A DNA stretch of 64,000 bases from Absidia repens (taxonomy: Eukaryota; Mucoromycota; Mucoromycetes; Mucorales; Cunninghamellaceae). The position numbers and the translations under genes are program-made. The number at the start of each line of letters is the position of its first letter. The first letter of the stretch is position 1. The notes beneath the pieces were generated by a model. It made no database searches and was not told where the DNA came from. It saw only the letters and a program-made list of their open reading frames with translations. Below are positions 37,059-49,875 of this stretch, one piece after another. The stretch is taken from the NCBI GenBank assembly GCA_002105175.1, contig MCGE01000003.1, forward strand, positions 62,001 to 126,000, given 5' to 3'.

Positions 37059-38737
37059 TTTCAAATCCCGCGCGCGTGAATTTTATTTACTTCCTTTCCA
37101 TTTTCAATTTGTCGCTCTTTCTTTTCTTCTTCTTTCTTTTTAATCTTCTTTTTTTCTTCACCCATATAACTTCTTTGAAGTTATAACGATCTTAGATTAG
37201 TGTTAGGACTAGTTTAGAAGGGGTTTTAGCTCAGGGAATACAAGATGCATGGGGAAACCCTTTCATTTCGGATCTAGGATTTGGGACCACCATTAGTCGG
37301 CTTTTTGGAGCCTCCATTAGCTTGTTTTAGATTTAGTTTGTTCATAGTTTGTATCTTCATCTGAATAAAATATGTCTATTTTTGCAGATTCAATGGAAAA
37401 TGTCCTATAAGTCTCTGTTTTTTCACTTGTGTAATAGAATCTTTATTTACCACCATCCTCTTTAATCAGTGCTGACAATTGTTGTGCTTCAATAATGGAT
37501 GTACCTCTAGTCTTCGGCCCCCATTTACAATTGTACATTTATATTAGAGCTAACTCTTCTTTAAATCTCACATTATTACATCTTCATACTTCCTCAAATA
37601 AATCATTTCATTAAACTATTTAATACAATGAGCCCTTTCCTTAGTTTTAGTTTTTCCCATGTGCTTCCGCAAACTTCAATGAAATATGTCTTTTTATAAA
37701 GCACACTCTGATATATTGATAATGAACAACACCCTTATTATATGCTAGATCAATTTTTTGAGTGTCAATTACTGGCTCTCTAATTCACCACCAAGACTAC
37801 TTGTCACCCCCCCGTGCCCCACGAACTGGTTGGCAATCTTAGATCACTTACAGTACCATCAACGATGATTACTATTCTACTAAACCTATCATATAAGTAA
37901 ACACAGGTGGTTCTATACTTGTAACTGATTCAATAGAGCATTGTGCATTGTTTTCTAGCTTTTATATGACAACCTGTCTTACTCCCTGATGCTTAGTGGT
38001 TGGTAGATAGTGCTAGGTCACTTTATAGGAACTGTGGCCCTATTCTGCTCTACACACCTTTCTTATTTATCATCCTGACCATACCGCCAGCATAACCTCC
38101 GCTAGATGGATATATGGTATGCATAGATGTCACTATTTTCCTTTTTTCTTTTTTAATTATATTTATTTTTGGGGAGCTGAAAATCATTTGTAACCAGAGA
38201 TCTATTGGAGGTAGAATGAAGGTGCTAAAGGGATGTATGGAGATTGGTGAAAAGAACCTAATATACTGTACAAAGCATGAGGATGATTAACGGGATATGT
38301 TTTATTGAAGAGTAGCAATTGTCAACTCTAATCTAAATGGTTGACGATAATAAAAAAGAAATCTATTGGACAAGTCACGAGTATGACTATTACGACATTT
38401 TTCATAAAAGAAGTACAAAGAGACATATTTTATTCGGATGTAGAAACATATTATGGATAAAATAAAACTAAAACAAGCTAATGGAGGCTCCAAAAAGCCG
38501 ACTAATGGTGGTCCCAAATCCTAGATCCGAAATGAAAGGGTTTCCCATGCATCTTGTATTCCCTGAGCTAAAACCCCTTCTAAACTAGTCCTAACACTAA
38601 TCTAAGATCATTATAACTTCAAAGAAGTTACATGGGTGAAGAAAAAAGAAGATTAAAAAGAAAGAAAAAGAAAAGAAAGAGCGACAAATTGAAAATGGGA
38701 GAGAAGTAAATAAAATTCACGCGCGCGGGATTTGAAA
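37059..38737. mobile_element. copy D: repeat element with long inverted arms and TA flanks
   Basis: The left arm begins TTTCAAATCCCGCGCGCGTG at 37059 and the right arm ends with its exact complement at 38737. Arms of about 270 bp (37059-37330 and 38466-38737) are near-identical inverted copies, including CTTAGATTAGTGTTAGG, ACTAGTTTAGAAGGGG, GGGAATACAAGATGCATGGG and CGGATCTAGGATTTGGGACC. Each end is bordered by TA (37057-37058 and 38738-38739), as expected for a TA target duplication of the Tc1/mariner type. The interior is unique and has no transposase or long frame. Interpretation as a non-autonomous (MITE/foldback-like) DNA transposon is inference. The two arms are more alike than any other copies in the window, suggesting a recent insertion or gene conversion. 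Confidence 0.7.
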
Positions 38738-38739
38738 TA

Positions 38740-39747
38740 ATTTCTGAGGTCGCTCAAAAGACTTTTTTTTTATCTTTGGGAAATACAAAAAAGGACCCCC
38801 CCCCCTTTTTTTCTTTGTAGAAAGCTGGCACAGCTTTAATTTACCATCATAGTGCCTTCCATTATTTTAAAATCCGGCCCTTTTCTTACCCCTGAATTTC
38901 TTTCGGGAGTGCCTTAAAGGGGAGGACGCTGTACACGTTACTGGTCTCCCCCTATTTTATAGATATATATTTTAAACGCTTTTTTTTTTATATATGACGA
39001 TGCTGTGACTATACGTATAATTTATTATCAATATTTATACAGATATTAAACCGTGAATGCATTGTGATTTTCAGACCAGTTCAATTTCACCACCTCCGTT
39101 AATGAACGTTCCCTGCCCCTTATTTTCCTACTTTTATTTTTTTCACCCATCAAAAAGGTCAAATAAAATTGTTGTGACAATGATGACAACAATAACTAAT
39201 TCATGTATTTGCTTTTTCAGTATCTGGATGGGGTCTACATTCGGGCCAAAATTGTCCACCACACTATTGAGACCATACATACATAGTTCTGAGTGACCAT
39301 CGTGAATTTAAAAAGTTCCCGTTCTCCTTATACATGCATTCTGTTGCATTGTAGTATTTTTATTTTGGATAACAAAAAGATATTCACTAACCTAGGAACA
39401 CTTGATACCACAGAGTCATTCCAGACACCCACCCTTGATTGACCCACTTCCTACCTATTTTAATTCCCAGAAGAGTGTCAAGAGTTGAAAGCCCCATTTC
39501 CCTTTCCTTTTTCCCAAAACATATCATCATTTCTGTTTATATGTCAACTGGTTTCCTAGTGGATAACATTATCAACGCTGTTCGAATGAGGTAAAATTGG
39601 CAAATATACTTTTTATTAAAAGACTCATTAAAAAAAGAGGGAGGGGGAATATAGTGACAGATATATAAAAAAAATGTATTGTATAAACTATAAATGTATA
39701 TAAGGGGATTGGGTATAATATCTATACTAGTGATCCATCAGTCAATT
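38740..39747. other. intergenic, no gene seen
   Basis: Downstream of the inverted-repeat element and before the chitin synthase stop codon. It contains a C10/T run at 38797-38812 and short T-rich blocks. The small open frame at 39057-39296 has no recognisable protein character. Confidence 0.5.
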
Positions 39748-42700
39748 TCAAGGTGCAGATTCATTGTTATTTGGCTGCCTCGGGTATGCTTGTGGTCGCG
39801 GACCTGGAGTGGATATCATTGGCGGTCGTGGTGCGCCTCTTGGGGGCCGGGGTTGTTGAAAAGAAGGCCGTGGCGGGTATTGTTGAGAATGCTGTGGGGG
39901 CGCTGGTCGATACATTGGCCTTTGGGGTTGTTGTGCAGGATACCCTGGTGATTGAGGACGTAACTGAGGTCGTGGTGTTGGTGGTGTATTATTGAGAGTT
40001 TGTGCTTTCATAGGAGGTCGAGGAGGGACCGGCGCAGATGGTGGTCGGGGTCGATAACTTGGATAATACCCACTGCTGGCTCTACCAGGCGCTTCTTTAG
40101 ATGGATCAAAATAATGCACAGGGGATACTTCGTTAGCTGAATTCTGCCGTTGCTGCTGTAGTGGCTGCTGTTGCTGTTGTTGCTGTTGTTGCTGCTCACC
40201 CAGCTGCGATTCTTGTTTCTGGTCATTTTTTACATCATCGTTCTTGTCTGTTGCATAGATGTCCCCGGCGTTCTCTTCCATTGCCGGTGAGTATGCTGGT
40301 CCAAGTTCCCGTAATTTTCTTTCTCGTCGTTTGTAAGCTCTGATCCGTTTCCGTTCGTAATCTTCCCATCGCTTGAGAGGCACCTTGGAAGGATCAAAGA
40401 CACCATCCGTTTTTCCATGGTCATCCGCGCCTTTCACTTCACCCGTCACCTTCCGAGTTTCTCCCCAAGAGAAATCATCAAAATGCCAATAGGAGTATAC
40501 TGGCAAAACAAAATTCCAAATGGGCAGGGCCAAGAGGTACACGCCCATCCATATCAAATACACCCATTTCCTTGTCGTAATCAAAATAAGAAATGCTGGA
40601 GAGAATAATACAACTATCAATAACACTAAGGGCACCGCCACCATAAAACTTGTAATTTGCACTTGCGCCAAGTTCGTTATCAGTACCACAGTCAGTACAA
40701 TAGCCACCGGTAGTGTCAGCGTTCCCAGTAAATCCATCATCACCACAAACTGCATAGAAAAGCAAAACGTACCGCACAGATTGCGAACAAGCACCAGTTC
40801 AAATAGATTATGAATAGTTGAATTGATCCAGCGGCGTCGTTGAGAGAGTAATACCCCAAATTCATCAGGGACAATTGTTTTGCACACCTATAAAAATTCA
40901 GTAAACATTAGTATTTTGCGATTTGATTTTTTTTTTTTTGCGTTCAGGGAAATTTATTCTTACAGCTTGTGGGGTAAACACCATTTTTCGATAAGGGAAA
41001 TTCCGTAACATCAAGGTAGTCAAAAATCGATCTTCACCAAGCAATAACAGGTTTTTTTGATGGAGAGTATCCACTGTGCTTTGAGAATATTCCTGGACGA
41101 TTTCTGGTTTGGTAATAATAGGCACCCAATCCCCATCACCTTTGCGAGCTTTCAGACGGTACATTGAGAAGCAACCAGGAAGGCATGTCACACCACCAAA
41201 GACTGATTCGAATCCCTTTGACAAGTGATGGGATATAAAATATTCGTACACCTGAATTGCTGTCACCCAAGAATCCCGTTTGTTGGCAATTTTCGTTTCT
41301 CCACACAATCCCATAATCAAATTGTCATTCACCATACAGTTTACCAGAAGTCGAAGGGAGCTTGAGTAAACCTTTGTATCCGCATCCACCATCAGCACCA
41401 ATTCAAACAAATCAGGTGTCACACCCATGAGGTAAGTGATCTTTTGAAACAAGTCATAATCCAATGGTGTCATACGATCGTTGTAGGTTACCCGACTAAA
41501 AAAGTTCATCAAAATCAACTGAGAGTCGCGCTTGCCACGGTTGCCAGGTTTTGGTTTGCCTTGTTCATCGGGGTTGCCGCATTTGACGATCAATATCATT
41601 GGTACCTTATGCCCTTTACAAACTATGGTAATTATAAACAAAGAGAGGGTGAGATAATTGATCAGTCAACGATACATACGTCATCACATAAAGAGTAGAT
41701 ATTGTACTTACGATAATGCCCAGCATACACCTTCGCACAATTATGCATTTTGGCACCGTTTGCCACGGCAATATAGGATTGTGGTTCAGGTTGTTGAAGA
41801 TCAGGACGTTGAGGATTGAAAGAGATCAAAGATAGGCACATATCAGGAGTAGACATTGTTTCACCACTACCAGTAATGATACCATCAGCAATCAAAAACA
41901 GAAGCTTGCGATCATCAGGGTATGAGGTTCGAGACAGAGATTCCACAGTAGCACGAATTCCTTCAGTATTTTCCGAGTAGCAGGTAATGAGCATCACAGT
42001 ATAAAGATCATTCCCTACTTGCACAAAACTTGTTGGTGTTCGATTGATGTTGTCCATTTCCATCATAGCGTTGGTTTTTTGGCAGTTGCTTTCGTCATTG
42101 ATGATATCCGTCATAGGCGCAGATCGTGCAGCAGCAGGTGGTGCCCTTGATAATTTTCGGGAAATAAACCAGGAGAAGATGAGAGCCATAAAAAAGCGAG
42201 CCAAAACAATGGAAAGAACCACACCTAATGAGCAGTACAATATAACAGAAGCAACAAAACAACCCGGAGTAGATTTGTCAATGTGACCAGCGCGATACTT
42301 TTGCACAAGACAATTGATGGCCGATTGAAGTTCTGATCGTCGGAAAAGGTATTTCGTTGCGTCTCGTCCGCCAGTAGCAAATGGTTGGTGCAAGATCATT
42401 CTTATCAACATGTCGAGTTCATCATTGGGAATTGGTTTGGGATTGGCGTTGATATAAGGATCCATGTTGAGCACGTTGCCATCTACCACAAAATAATTGG
42501 ATAAATTAGAAGCAGCGAGTTGTTCCCAGTCAAAGCCCACCAAACGAGATGAATTGACCAACTGCAGTTGAGCAAAAGTGATGGGCGATAAAGGACCAAG
42601 AGGACAACCTTGATAACCATTGTCATGATCACAAGGATCAAACGTTACCGCCTTGAATGATTGAGCCACTGGATCTTGACATTCTTGAATATTCTTGCCA

Positions 42701-43517
42701 TGTTGGAAATAGTTGGTAATATCGGTTCCGGGGACCTTGTTAAAGTCAAAAAAGTCAACATCTTTTTGAGGTTTCGCCTTGCTGATATTGAATTGCCAAC
42801 CTGCAATGCCCAAAAGTGATTCTAAAAAAAAAAAAAAAAAAAAAAAAGGTTATGAAGTCCGAATATATACATATATATATATTATATTATGCTAAACTTA
42901 CCACTATTAACGGTATCATTGTAAGAAGCATAATTTTGTTGATTGTTTGCTTGGTCGGGAGGACACATCACTGAGCTAAGACCAATTGTAATGAAGGCGA
43001 CAAAAGCACCAAGACAAGCAATCAAGAAACACAAAGTCATTTTTTCACGCCAAGCTTGCTGCATCCCTTTATCTGTCTTGCCAAACATCTGTAGCAGTGG
43101 AGAAAGAGCCCAAAAGGTAACAATACGAGATACAAACACCCAAGGGTCAAACCATCCTTGATTCGTTGTTGATTTTCCAGTCAATAGCGGTGTGGGTTCT
43201 TGATATCGGTCAGGTCGAATCAGCGTCCGTCCTCTTTGTATGTTTTGGCTAGCATTGGCAATACTGTTGGCTCCAGGTACCATACGGCGCGTTGGTGCAC
43301 GACCCAAAGTTGTTGGTTTTCTACCTAAAGGGTTTCCAGGATTACTATGCTGTTGTTGTTGCTGTTGTTGTTGGTGTTGTTGGCGTTGGTCATATCGTAT
43401 ATCAGTAGAGGTGCTATATCCAAAGTTGGCATGATGATTAGCATTATCTTGAGGGGTAATTGGAAGAGGGTTGTTGCCAGTGCTTGGGTTTTGCTGTTGA
43501 TATCGTACATGGGCCAT
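39748..43517 (-). CDS. chitin synthase, class IV (CHS3-type)
   Basis: A processive GT2 glycosyltransferase that polymerises UDP-GlcNAc into cell-wall chitin at the plasma membrane. Four exons (43517 to about 42903, about 42823-41717, about 41624-40963, about 40887-39748) give about 1,170 aa. After a Gln/Asn-rich N-terminus come two helices ([20 protein letters not shown]; then after an extracytoplasmic loop [20 protein letters not shown]). Catalytic motifs: [40 protein letters not shown] (metal Asp), [28 protein letters not shown] (general base EDR) and [13 protein letters not shown] (QxxRRW). Three C-terminal helices follow. The last about 230 residues are an unusual tail: charged linker, polyQ (11 Gln) and a long Pro/Arg/Gln-rich stretch. 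No myosin motor domain is present, which excludes classes V and VII. Confidence 0.94.
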
Positions 43518-43967
43518 CTTTTTGAATAGTGTGCGAATATTGAAGAAACCCCAAATGTATGATGTGTGAATAGTTCAAGAATATTGATAATAGTACAACT
43601 GCAAATGAATATGTGAATGAATATAAAGGAAGGTGGAAGGGGTGTAGTATGTAAAATGATAAAGATAAAAGGAATAAGATAAATAAATAAAATACGGAAG
43701 GTGAGAAAAACGAAGAAAGAGAGAAAGAAAGAGAGAAAGAAATAAAATTTAAAGGAGTCTTTTTTATTTTTTTTATTTTTTACTATGAAAATGGGGGTGA
43801 TGGGAGAAGGAGAAGGGTATACTAAAAAGAAGGGGAGGGGATGATGTCGAAGAATGATCAAACTAAATAACACATATAATCTACTCCTTTTTCCAAATCC
43901 AATCCAACGTTGTCTTCATAAAAATAAAAAAATCCAAAAGGTTGCCCATGTTTATTGTTTTCATTCA
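43518..43967. promoter_or_regulatory. chitin synthase upstream region
   Basis: 450 bp between the RPC5 stop and the chitin synthase start, both minus. Contains GAGAAAGAAA purine repeats at about 43703-43745 on the plus strand, that is a pyrimidine-rich 5' UTR for chitin synthase. No gene is seen. Confidence 0.4.
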
Positions 43968-45154
43968 TCATACTTTCAATGCACTGATTTGATCAAGGAA
44001 TTCCGATTGAGTCATTGTACTTTTCAATTCTACTGATCGAGAAGAGTATAATCTACTGTATTCCAATTCTGCTTCCGAGGTCTACGAAAAAAGGAAGATA
44101 AGGTTACTGCTGCAGTATATATATTCTTTGATGTACAGTGAGTACGTCCTCTGTTTTTTATTTTTGTTTTTGTTTTTTTGCTTACTGTTTCATCATAATA
44201 AGTTACTGGTTTCCATTGTTCTTGATCTGCATTTCTGACAGCCATAGAGTACAAATTATTTCGAGCATTAACGCCATGATCATTTTGTTTCATAGACACC
44301 TAGTACAAAATAAACATATATCATTAGAACGCCAATCATTAAACACCATTACCCTTACGTACCTGGACAGTTTGCGCTTGAGCATCCATTTTCTTCTTTT
44401 CTTCTTGTCGTTCCACGTCTTGAATCCGTTTGTTGGCAGCCTTGTATTTTTCATCAATCTTGTCCAAATAGTTGAATCCAGGACGCATTTGAATCACAGT
44501 TTTGAGGGGTGTCACATGTAGTTCATCTATAATAACAAGAACCTTAGTCATCACTTTGTTTTTCTCATTTCTTTATTTACCATTATGCATCACACCGACC
44601 AAATATTTGGTTTGTGTAGGCACTTCAGTCGAGGTCAGAGTCATTTTGTCCAAAAGTTCGTCTTCTTGTTTCTTATTCTTGGAACTTGATCCGCCAAAAC
44701 GCTGTTCATCTTCATGTTCTTCCATACGTCTATCATATGCTGTCTTGATAACCTTATCATGCATCCCCATGGCAAAATCTTCACCACGCTCTGTACTATA
44801 ATGTCGTGATCGTGTATCCAAAGGTAAATCCAGTTGTACCATTTTGGCATTGGGCTTAATCCGTGCTGCTGTTGGTCCTTGACGTGATGCAAATGGTGTA
44901 TTTCTCATGGGATATTGTAGTAAGTAGAGTTCAGAGGCCAATTGATTGCTGAGGTAAATGGGGAATTCCGCCACCACTGGGTCATCGTGATCTTCTTCCA
45001 TATCGGCATAGTAGGTGCTAGCTACAGGGGGTGCGTCAACAAGGTCGCTCTGGAGTGCTGCATCCATAATAGAATCCGGTGTTTCCGTTGGTGATCGAGA
45101 CTGTATTTGATCATGTAAAGCTTCTTCGGCGATGGCTTTGGGTGAATCGGACAT
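43968..45154 (-). CDS. RPC37: DNA-directed RNA polymerase III subunit RPC5 (Rpc37)
   Basis: Pol III-specific subunit that pairs with Rpc53 in a TFIIF-like module for initiation, termination and re-initiation. Four exons (45154 to about 44580, about 44526-44364, about 44300-44187, about 44081-43968) give about 325 aa. An acidic N-terminus precedes the dimerisation domain DDPVVAEFPIYLSNQLASEL, then YLLQYPMRNTPF, ARIKPNAKMVQLDLPLDT, VGVMHNDELHVTPLKTVIQM and RPGFNYLDK, typical of the RPC5/Sin family. The C-terminal end SEFLDQISALKV is reached only through the last intron. The gene lies 254 bp downstream of aminopeptidase P in the same orientation, with no sign of functional linkage. Confidence 0.92.
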
Positions 45155-45408
45155 GATCGTTTTGTGGCAAAATGAAAGAATGGCAAACAAACAAAAAAAA
45201 AAAAAAAAAAAGAGCGGAAGTCAGCTCTTTTAAAAAGCGGTGTTTCAAATAAAATGATTTGCAAATATGCTATGATTCATCACAAAAAATTTTGTAGCGA
45301 GATTTTTTATTGAGCCAAAAGAGATAACTATACTAAATGGGAGGGAATAGGAGAGGGAAATAAAACGGCATATATAGAAGTTGATAATCAACCAGTAGAT
45401 AGTTCCAA

Positions 45409-47922
45409 TCAAATAGGCAAAGTTTCCTTCTTCAACCATTCCACAGCATCAGCATCCGACCCCAATAAAGGAGTAAGCTTTTCCAATGTTTCTGCATGAT
45501 AATCATTCACCCATTTTTTTTCAGCAGGAGACAACAATTCCAGGTCAATAAGTTTTCTTCCAAGAGGCACCAAAGTAACATGTTCAAATCCAAGATAACC
45601 CCGGTCACCAAAATTGTTAGGAGTATTAGCATCACGCACCACCAAGACATTTTCTATACGAATACCAAATTTGCCGTCTTCATAATAACCAGGTTCTAAA
45701 ACACAAAATAAAATAGTAAGTCATACACTTTTCTACTTTCCTGCCATTGCCTCTCCACGCCTTCTTTTTGCCTTTTTTTTTATTATTACCATCAGTTACT
45801 GTCATTCCAGCAGCCAAAGGAGTATCATTATAGGCAATACGTACACCAATGCCATGAGGACCTTCATGAACATTCAAGAATGATCCTACGCCTTTTTTTT
45901 TTAAAAAAAAAAAAAAAAAAAAAAAGACATGTTGCCCCAAAGGGGTAGGTTAGTAGTGAGTTAGTGATGTATCTTTTTTTTTTTTTTTTTTTTGATAAAA
46001 ACGAATATTCATACCGTGGCCTGTTCCATGTCTATAATCAAGTCCATCTTTCCATAATGCCTGTCTTGCAAAAGGATCCAACAAATAACCTAGATTTCCA
46101 AAAAGAAAGGGAAGGGGGGGTTTAGGCAAGTAGTTCATGATGTCGAAATTTCTATCATAATTTTACCTGATGTTCCTTTGGGGAAAATAGCCGTATCAAC
46201 ACCAATATGCCCTTGCAAGACGCGAGTAAAGCAACGTTTTTCATAAGCGGTAGGTTCGCCAAAGTGCAAAGTTCTGGTTACATCTGTTGTTCCATCCTTG
46301 TATTGCCCACCAGAGTCGCAGAGGTAAATCAAGGAAGGATCGATGATCTTGCATTCACCTTTTTCAGGTTTGTAATGAATAATAGCGCCATTGGGTCCAG
46401 TAGAGGAAATGGTATCGAAAGACAAGCCAATAAAATCCTTTTGAGCTGCACGGAATTGTTCCAAACGGTCAGCGCCATCCACTTCATCCAGTTGTACACC
46501 CGATTTCAGTTGATTTTCCAACCACGCAAAATATTGTACCAAAGCAGCACCATCGCGAATATGACAATCACGCATTCCCTTGAGCTCAGCATCATTCTTG
46601 ATAGCTTTGGCATCAGTAATTACGGATCGTTCATCTACAATATTGTCCTACGCGATGATAATTGTAAATAATCAATGTATTCATTTTGTTTTTGTTTGCG
46701 CATTTCCTACCTCACCCACAGCGACCTCCACAGCCAAACTTGTTTTGGGATCGGTGATCAGCTTTTTCTTTGATTCGTGTAACATGGGTGCCAGCTTTCG
46801 TAATTCATCAAAAAAGTCAGAGTATGGTTTCAAGATAACATGATCACCCAAATGATCCTGTACTTGCTGTGTGATTTTGTCAGGGTTCACAAAGAGGATG
46901 GCTTCATTTTGGGTAATGACGGAATAAGAGATAAAGACTGGATTGCATTCAATATCAGAGCCACGCAAGTTGAAAACCCAAGCAATTTCATCCAAGGCAG
47001 AAACCACAATACCAAAAGCACACTTTTCCTTAATATGGTCTTGTAAATCTTTGAGTTTTTCATAATGTGCCTTGCCAGAAAATTCAATGGGTTGAACTGT
47101 CACCTTGTGCTTAGGGGCAGGGGGTCGAGCATCTCCCCATGCAAGATCAACTAGATTTTCATGAATAGGTACAAGAGTCGATCCGTGAGAAGCCAAATCA
47201 GCAGATAAATGACGAGCATCAGCTATAATAATAACAGGAAGTTTTTCAGTGAACTTGTCTTCAAGTTGATCCTCGTTTTTAAAAGAACTTACCAGCAGTG
47301 ATCAACGTTGGATCCAAACCAATACGAGAGCCCGAAGGAAGATTCTATTGTATATATATCAAGTTAGACAATTTTCTTTTTTCCTCCTTTAACAACTGCT
47401 TGCCTTGACTAGATATTCCTGCCAAGTAGGTACACCAGGCAGGCCTTGTTTCATCAGTGTCCAGTTGCTATCCAGTTGTTTCGAGGCTTGAAGAAAATAG
47501 CGGCCATCAGTAAATAATGCAGCCTTATCAAGTGAGACGACAGCAAAGCCTATAACATATGGTTAGTGTGAGAATAAAATAAATGACGAGACGCGTATTC
47601 ATTCGTGCAGCCTTACCAGCAGAACCTGTAAAGCCAGAAATCCATTCGCGACGCTTATCGCAGTCAGCGATATATTCACTCTAAGCACAAAATAAATAAA
47701 AGAGTCAAGAAACTATTCATTCTTCGAAACAAAACGTCTGACTTACCTGATGAGCGTCTTCGGTCGGCACAAGGCTTGATAATGATAAAAAATCAGGTCA
47801 GTTTTTTCTTTTTCTGCTTTTTTTTTTTTTTGGCTTGTTACTTACAAAGCATCCACCTTGTATTTTTCAGATTTCATCAATTCACGCAAAGCTAACAAGT
47901 GGCTTCCTGTAGAAACAGCCAT
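45409..47922 (-). CDS. Xaa-Pro aminopeptidase P
   Basis: Cytosolic metallo-aminopeptidase (M24B) that cleaves N-terminal residues before proline. Roughly a dozen exons give about 615 aa from ATG 47922 ([16 protein letters not shown]) to 45409. The N-terminal creatinase-like domains contain [35 protein letters not shown] and [14 protein letters not shown]. The catalytic pita-bread domain has [19 protein letters not shown] (two metal Asp), [17 protein letters not shown] (metal His), [17 protein letters not shown] (metal Glu) and [11 protein letters not shown] (metal Glu). All five metal ligands are present. One acceptor is a bare AAAG inside a poly-A-rich intron at about 45895, showing that weak acceptors are used in this genome. 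Exon 2 is very short (about 25 nt, near 47748-47775). Confidence 0.95.
45894..45925. repeat. T/A homopolymer hairpin inside an aminopeptidase P intron
   Basis: A T8-9 run followed immediately by an A22-24 run can fold back on itself. The same T-then-A arrangement recurs at 50711-50735 in cofilin and 14017-14035 as A only. In aminopeptidase P it lies against the splice acceptor of the exon that codes the metal-binding HGVGSF motif. Confidence 0.4.
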
Positions 47923-49875
47923 AGTATTATTATTTTATTTTATTTGTTTGAAGGGAAAAGAAACGAAAAGAAAAGAAAAGAAAAACGAAATCTATTCAGG
48001 ATATTGGGAACTGCATTTTAAACACCGATGCGCTCGGGCAAAAAGGGGTCGCAGGATGGATCCAACTCAAATTGTAACATCACACATGTGTCATCCTCAC
48101 ATTATTTCTTCGAACGATGTATTTATGTACTGGTGCCCCCAATAATATGCAACATGTATACATGATTTACTTAGTATATATTATTAAACGATATTAGGCG
48201 AGTATTCTTGAAAAACAATGCACTACACATTGTTCAAAAATTCCCGGTTTTTGACATGATTTAAATTCCGCTAATTTCTGTTCTTTTATTTTCATAAGAC
48301 AACCTAATCAATGATCTTTCTGTGATAAATTTTGTTTGTTCTGCTGCTTTTATATACACTACACTATTTGTCTGTTGCTCCTTAACTTCATTCCTGCTTT
48401 GCATACTTCTAAATCGACTTTGATACGACGGACGAAATTAAGACCGCAATAGCACCTTCACGCAGTGGACGTATTCAACCTTGACGAAATAGTCGAACAA
48501 CATTATCAGGATTATCAACTACCAAAAAATACCGCAACATAGCTTTTAGTCTCAGCAGCATCGTCAATGTCAATCACATCGACGATTTCTACTGATACCC
48601 CTTTAAGGCATGCAAAAGACGGAAACAACACGATAGAGACAATAGCCACAAAAACGGAAACAAATGTGTCTGTATCATCTATATTATCATCGTCGTTAAC
48701 TGCAATCGCCAATACAACCAATTATTATTCACTTATTGTACGATCAATATCTACCGAGTCAATGATAATGAAGAATTTTAAATACCAATACAATCATGGG
48801 GAATAGAAAACGACGTCGAAATACAAATAGCAATACTACCAACAAAAAAAAAAAAAAAAAAAAAAGAGAGAGAGGAAGATTGTGTGGATATACACCCGAA
48901 TAAATAACAGCAACAGCGACTACATCATCAGTATCATTCTCCACTAAGATCTTCAGCAGCCCCAAGAATCAAAAGTCCGCCAGGTGGTACCAGTGTTGAT
49001 GGTGAATGAGAACTCTGCCCAACGATTGTCAAAAGAAGCAAAAGATGCAAAGAAACCCGACTGCGAAAGCAATATGAGGAGAAAGTAAGTTGAAGAAACA
49101 GATGATGATTTGTGGAACTATGCAATCAATCACTCATGAAAAAAAAAGCTTTTTTTTGACACTGAGTAGTCTTTAACCAATTAGTATCTTTTTACGCTCC
49201 TTGACGTTAGTTTTGGATAGGCAAGACGCAACCCAATATTTTGTTGAATTACAAGAAGCAATTACATCTGGGCATTCTATACAAGACAACCATTCCATAC
49301 ATCATTCCCAGAAAAATTCTCGTCCCTTGTCTTCTTCCACTTGATTGTTCCTTTTTCCTTTCTCCATTTAGCCTTTATATATTCTGTTTTATTTCTCTAG
49401 TAATTGCATTCCTCCCAACTTCTATATATCCTATTTATATATTTTTCATGCAACTTTATATAATAAAGCTTGACATCCAATTGTTTTTACTCATGTATTA
49501 CTTTGCTTTTGTGATATCACGTTTTTATTCCTAGAAAAAGTCACATGTTTATATTCCTGTCATATCACCATTTGGTTGAAGACGAGGATGTTTATCCAAG
49601 ACAACTCTCACTATCATGAATCATCATTTTCAATATCACAACAAATACAAAAAACATCGCTTTGATTCACTGCCATCAGTATTCAATTTCCAATAACACA
49701 TGCAGCACCCGTAACTCAAAAAAAAAAAAGTCAGTATCATCAGAACAAAAATCGTCAAGTCAATAAAAAAAAAGGAGATGTATAGATATCACGGTCTTTA
49801 TTTTTTCAATGATTTTTTTTTCAAATGTTGTATAATAAACTAAAGACTAAAGACTAGAGGGTAAATCATTCCAAA
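47923..49875. other. 1.95-kb gene-free spacer
   Basis: Upstream of aminopeptidase P and downstream of cofilin. The open frame 48567-48806 (plus) is Ser/Thr-rich with no recognisable domain and is mirrored by a Val/Asp-rich frame on the minus strand, which indicates a compositional artefact. An A25 tract sits at about 48843-48867. Nothing else could be supported; a non-coding RNA or decayed gene is possible but not shown. Confidence 0.5.

Noticed and set aside
39694..39995. Plus-strand open frames over the chitin synthase tail (Trp/Arg- or Val/Ala-rich)
   Set aside because: They are complements of the Pro/Arg/Gln-rich coding tail and have no independent gene structure.
48515..48806. Overlapping Ser/Thr-rich (plus) and Asp/Val-rich (minus) open frames
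   Set aside because: Composition-driven mirror frames with no domain, splice structure or start context.
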